Source of the DNA: Planctomycetota bacterium
GTDB taxonomy: Bacteria > Planctomycetota > Planctomycetia > Pirellulales > UBA1268
NCBI GenBank assembly: GCA_003669255.1
Contig: QWPO01000084.1
Span: 1-5,413, forward strand
Length of the DNA stretch: 5,413 nucleotides
Direction of reading: 5' to 3'
Both the position numbers and the translations under genes were made by a program. Positions 5,378 to 5,413 of this stretch are shown here, piece after piece. Positions within the stretch are counted from its first letter, which is position 1. The number at the start of each line of letters is the position of its first letter. The notes beneath the pieces were generated by a model. The model was not told the DNA's origin, searched no databases, and worked only from the letters and a program-made list of their open reading frames with translations.

Positions 5378-5413
5378 TCAGCCCAGCCACTTGGCGACGT
5401 CGGTGCGGTAGGC
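5378..5413 (-). CDS. Possible 3' end of an unidentified gene
   Basis: Eleven codons and a TGA read AYRTDVAKWLG on the minus strand, from the window edge to 5378. The amphipathic, ordinary composition looks like a genuine protein C-terminus, and the hairpin and repeats begin only after the stop. The stretch is far too short to identify a family, and an open frame of this length can occur by chance. If real, the gene lies in the same orientation as all others here. Confidence 0.4.
   Translation of the reverse strand, partial: AYRTDVAKWLG

Overview
The window is GC-rich bacterial DNA in which every credible gene lies on the minus strand, so transcription runs from high to low coordinates. The gene content suggests a member of the Planctomycetota, probably close to the Pirellulales. 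The pointers are two DUF3299-type proteins with a CCFG core, a secreted protein that begins with a CPFC motif after its signal peptide, and GC-rich hairpin repeats between genes. This assignment rests on recognised gene families and composition, not on a marker gene.

Reading in the direction of transcription, the window opens with what may be the last 11 codons of an unidentified gene (5413-5378). A gene-free stretch of about 234 bp follows (5377-5144), holding short hairpins with GTAA or GTGA loops and a 17-bp near-identical repeat pair. Next is a tight three-gene unit: a 500-residue secreted CPFC protein with a C-terminal membrane anchor (5143-3641), a three-TM membrane protein with a DUF3299-like domain (3636-2944), and a DUF3299-like lipoprotein (2942-2397). 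The gaps are 4 nt and 1 nt. All three appear to place their soluble parts outside the cytoplasmic membrane, so they may form one envelope module of unknown function.

After a 117-bp gap that may hold a promoter, a second tight unit begins: a DUF4239 (bestrophin-like) membrane protein (2279-1473), a UrtA-like substrate-binding lipoprotein (1476-166), and the start of an AIM24-family gene that runs off the window (179-1). The junctions are a 4-nt ATGA overlap and a 14-nt overlap, which implies coupled translation. No permease or ATPase gene for the binding protein is visible, so whether it serves a urea or amide importer or acts as an orphan sensor cannot be decided here.

No tRNA, rRNA, CRISPR array, insertion sequence or phage gene was seen. 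The most interesting content is the CPFC/DUF3299/DUF3299 cluster and the orphan UrtA-like gene placed between DUF4239 and AIM24 genes.
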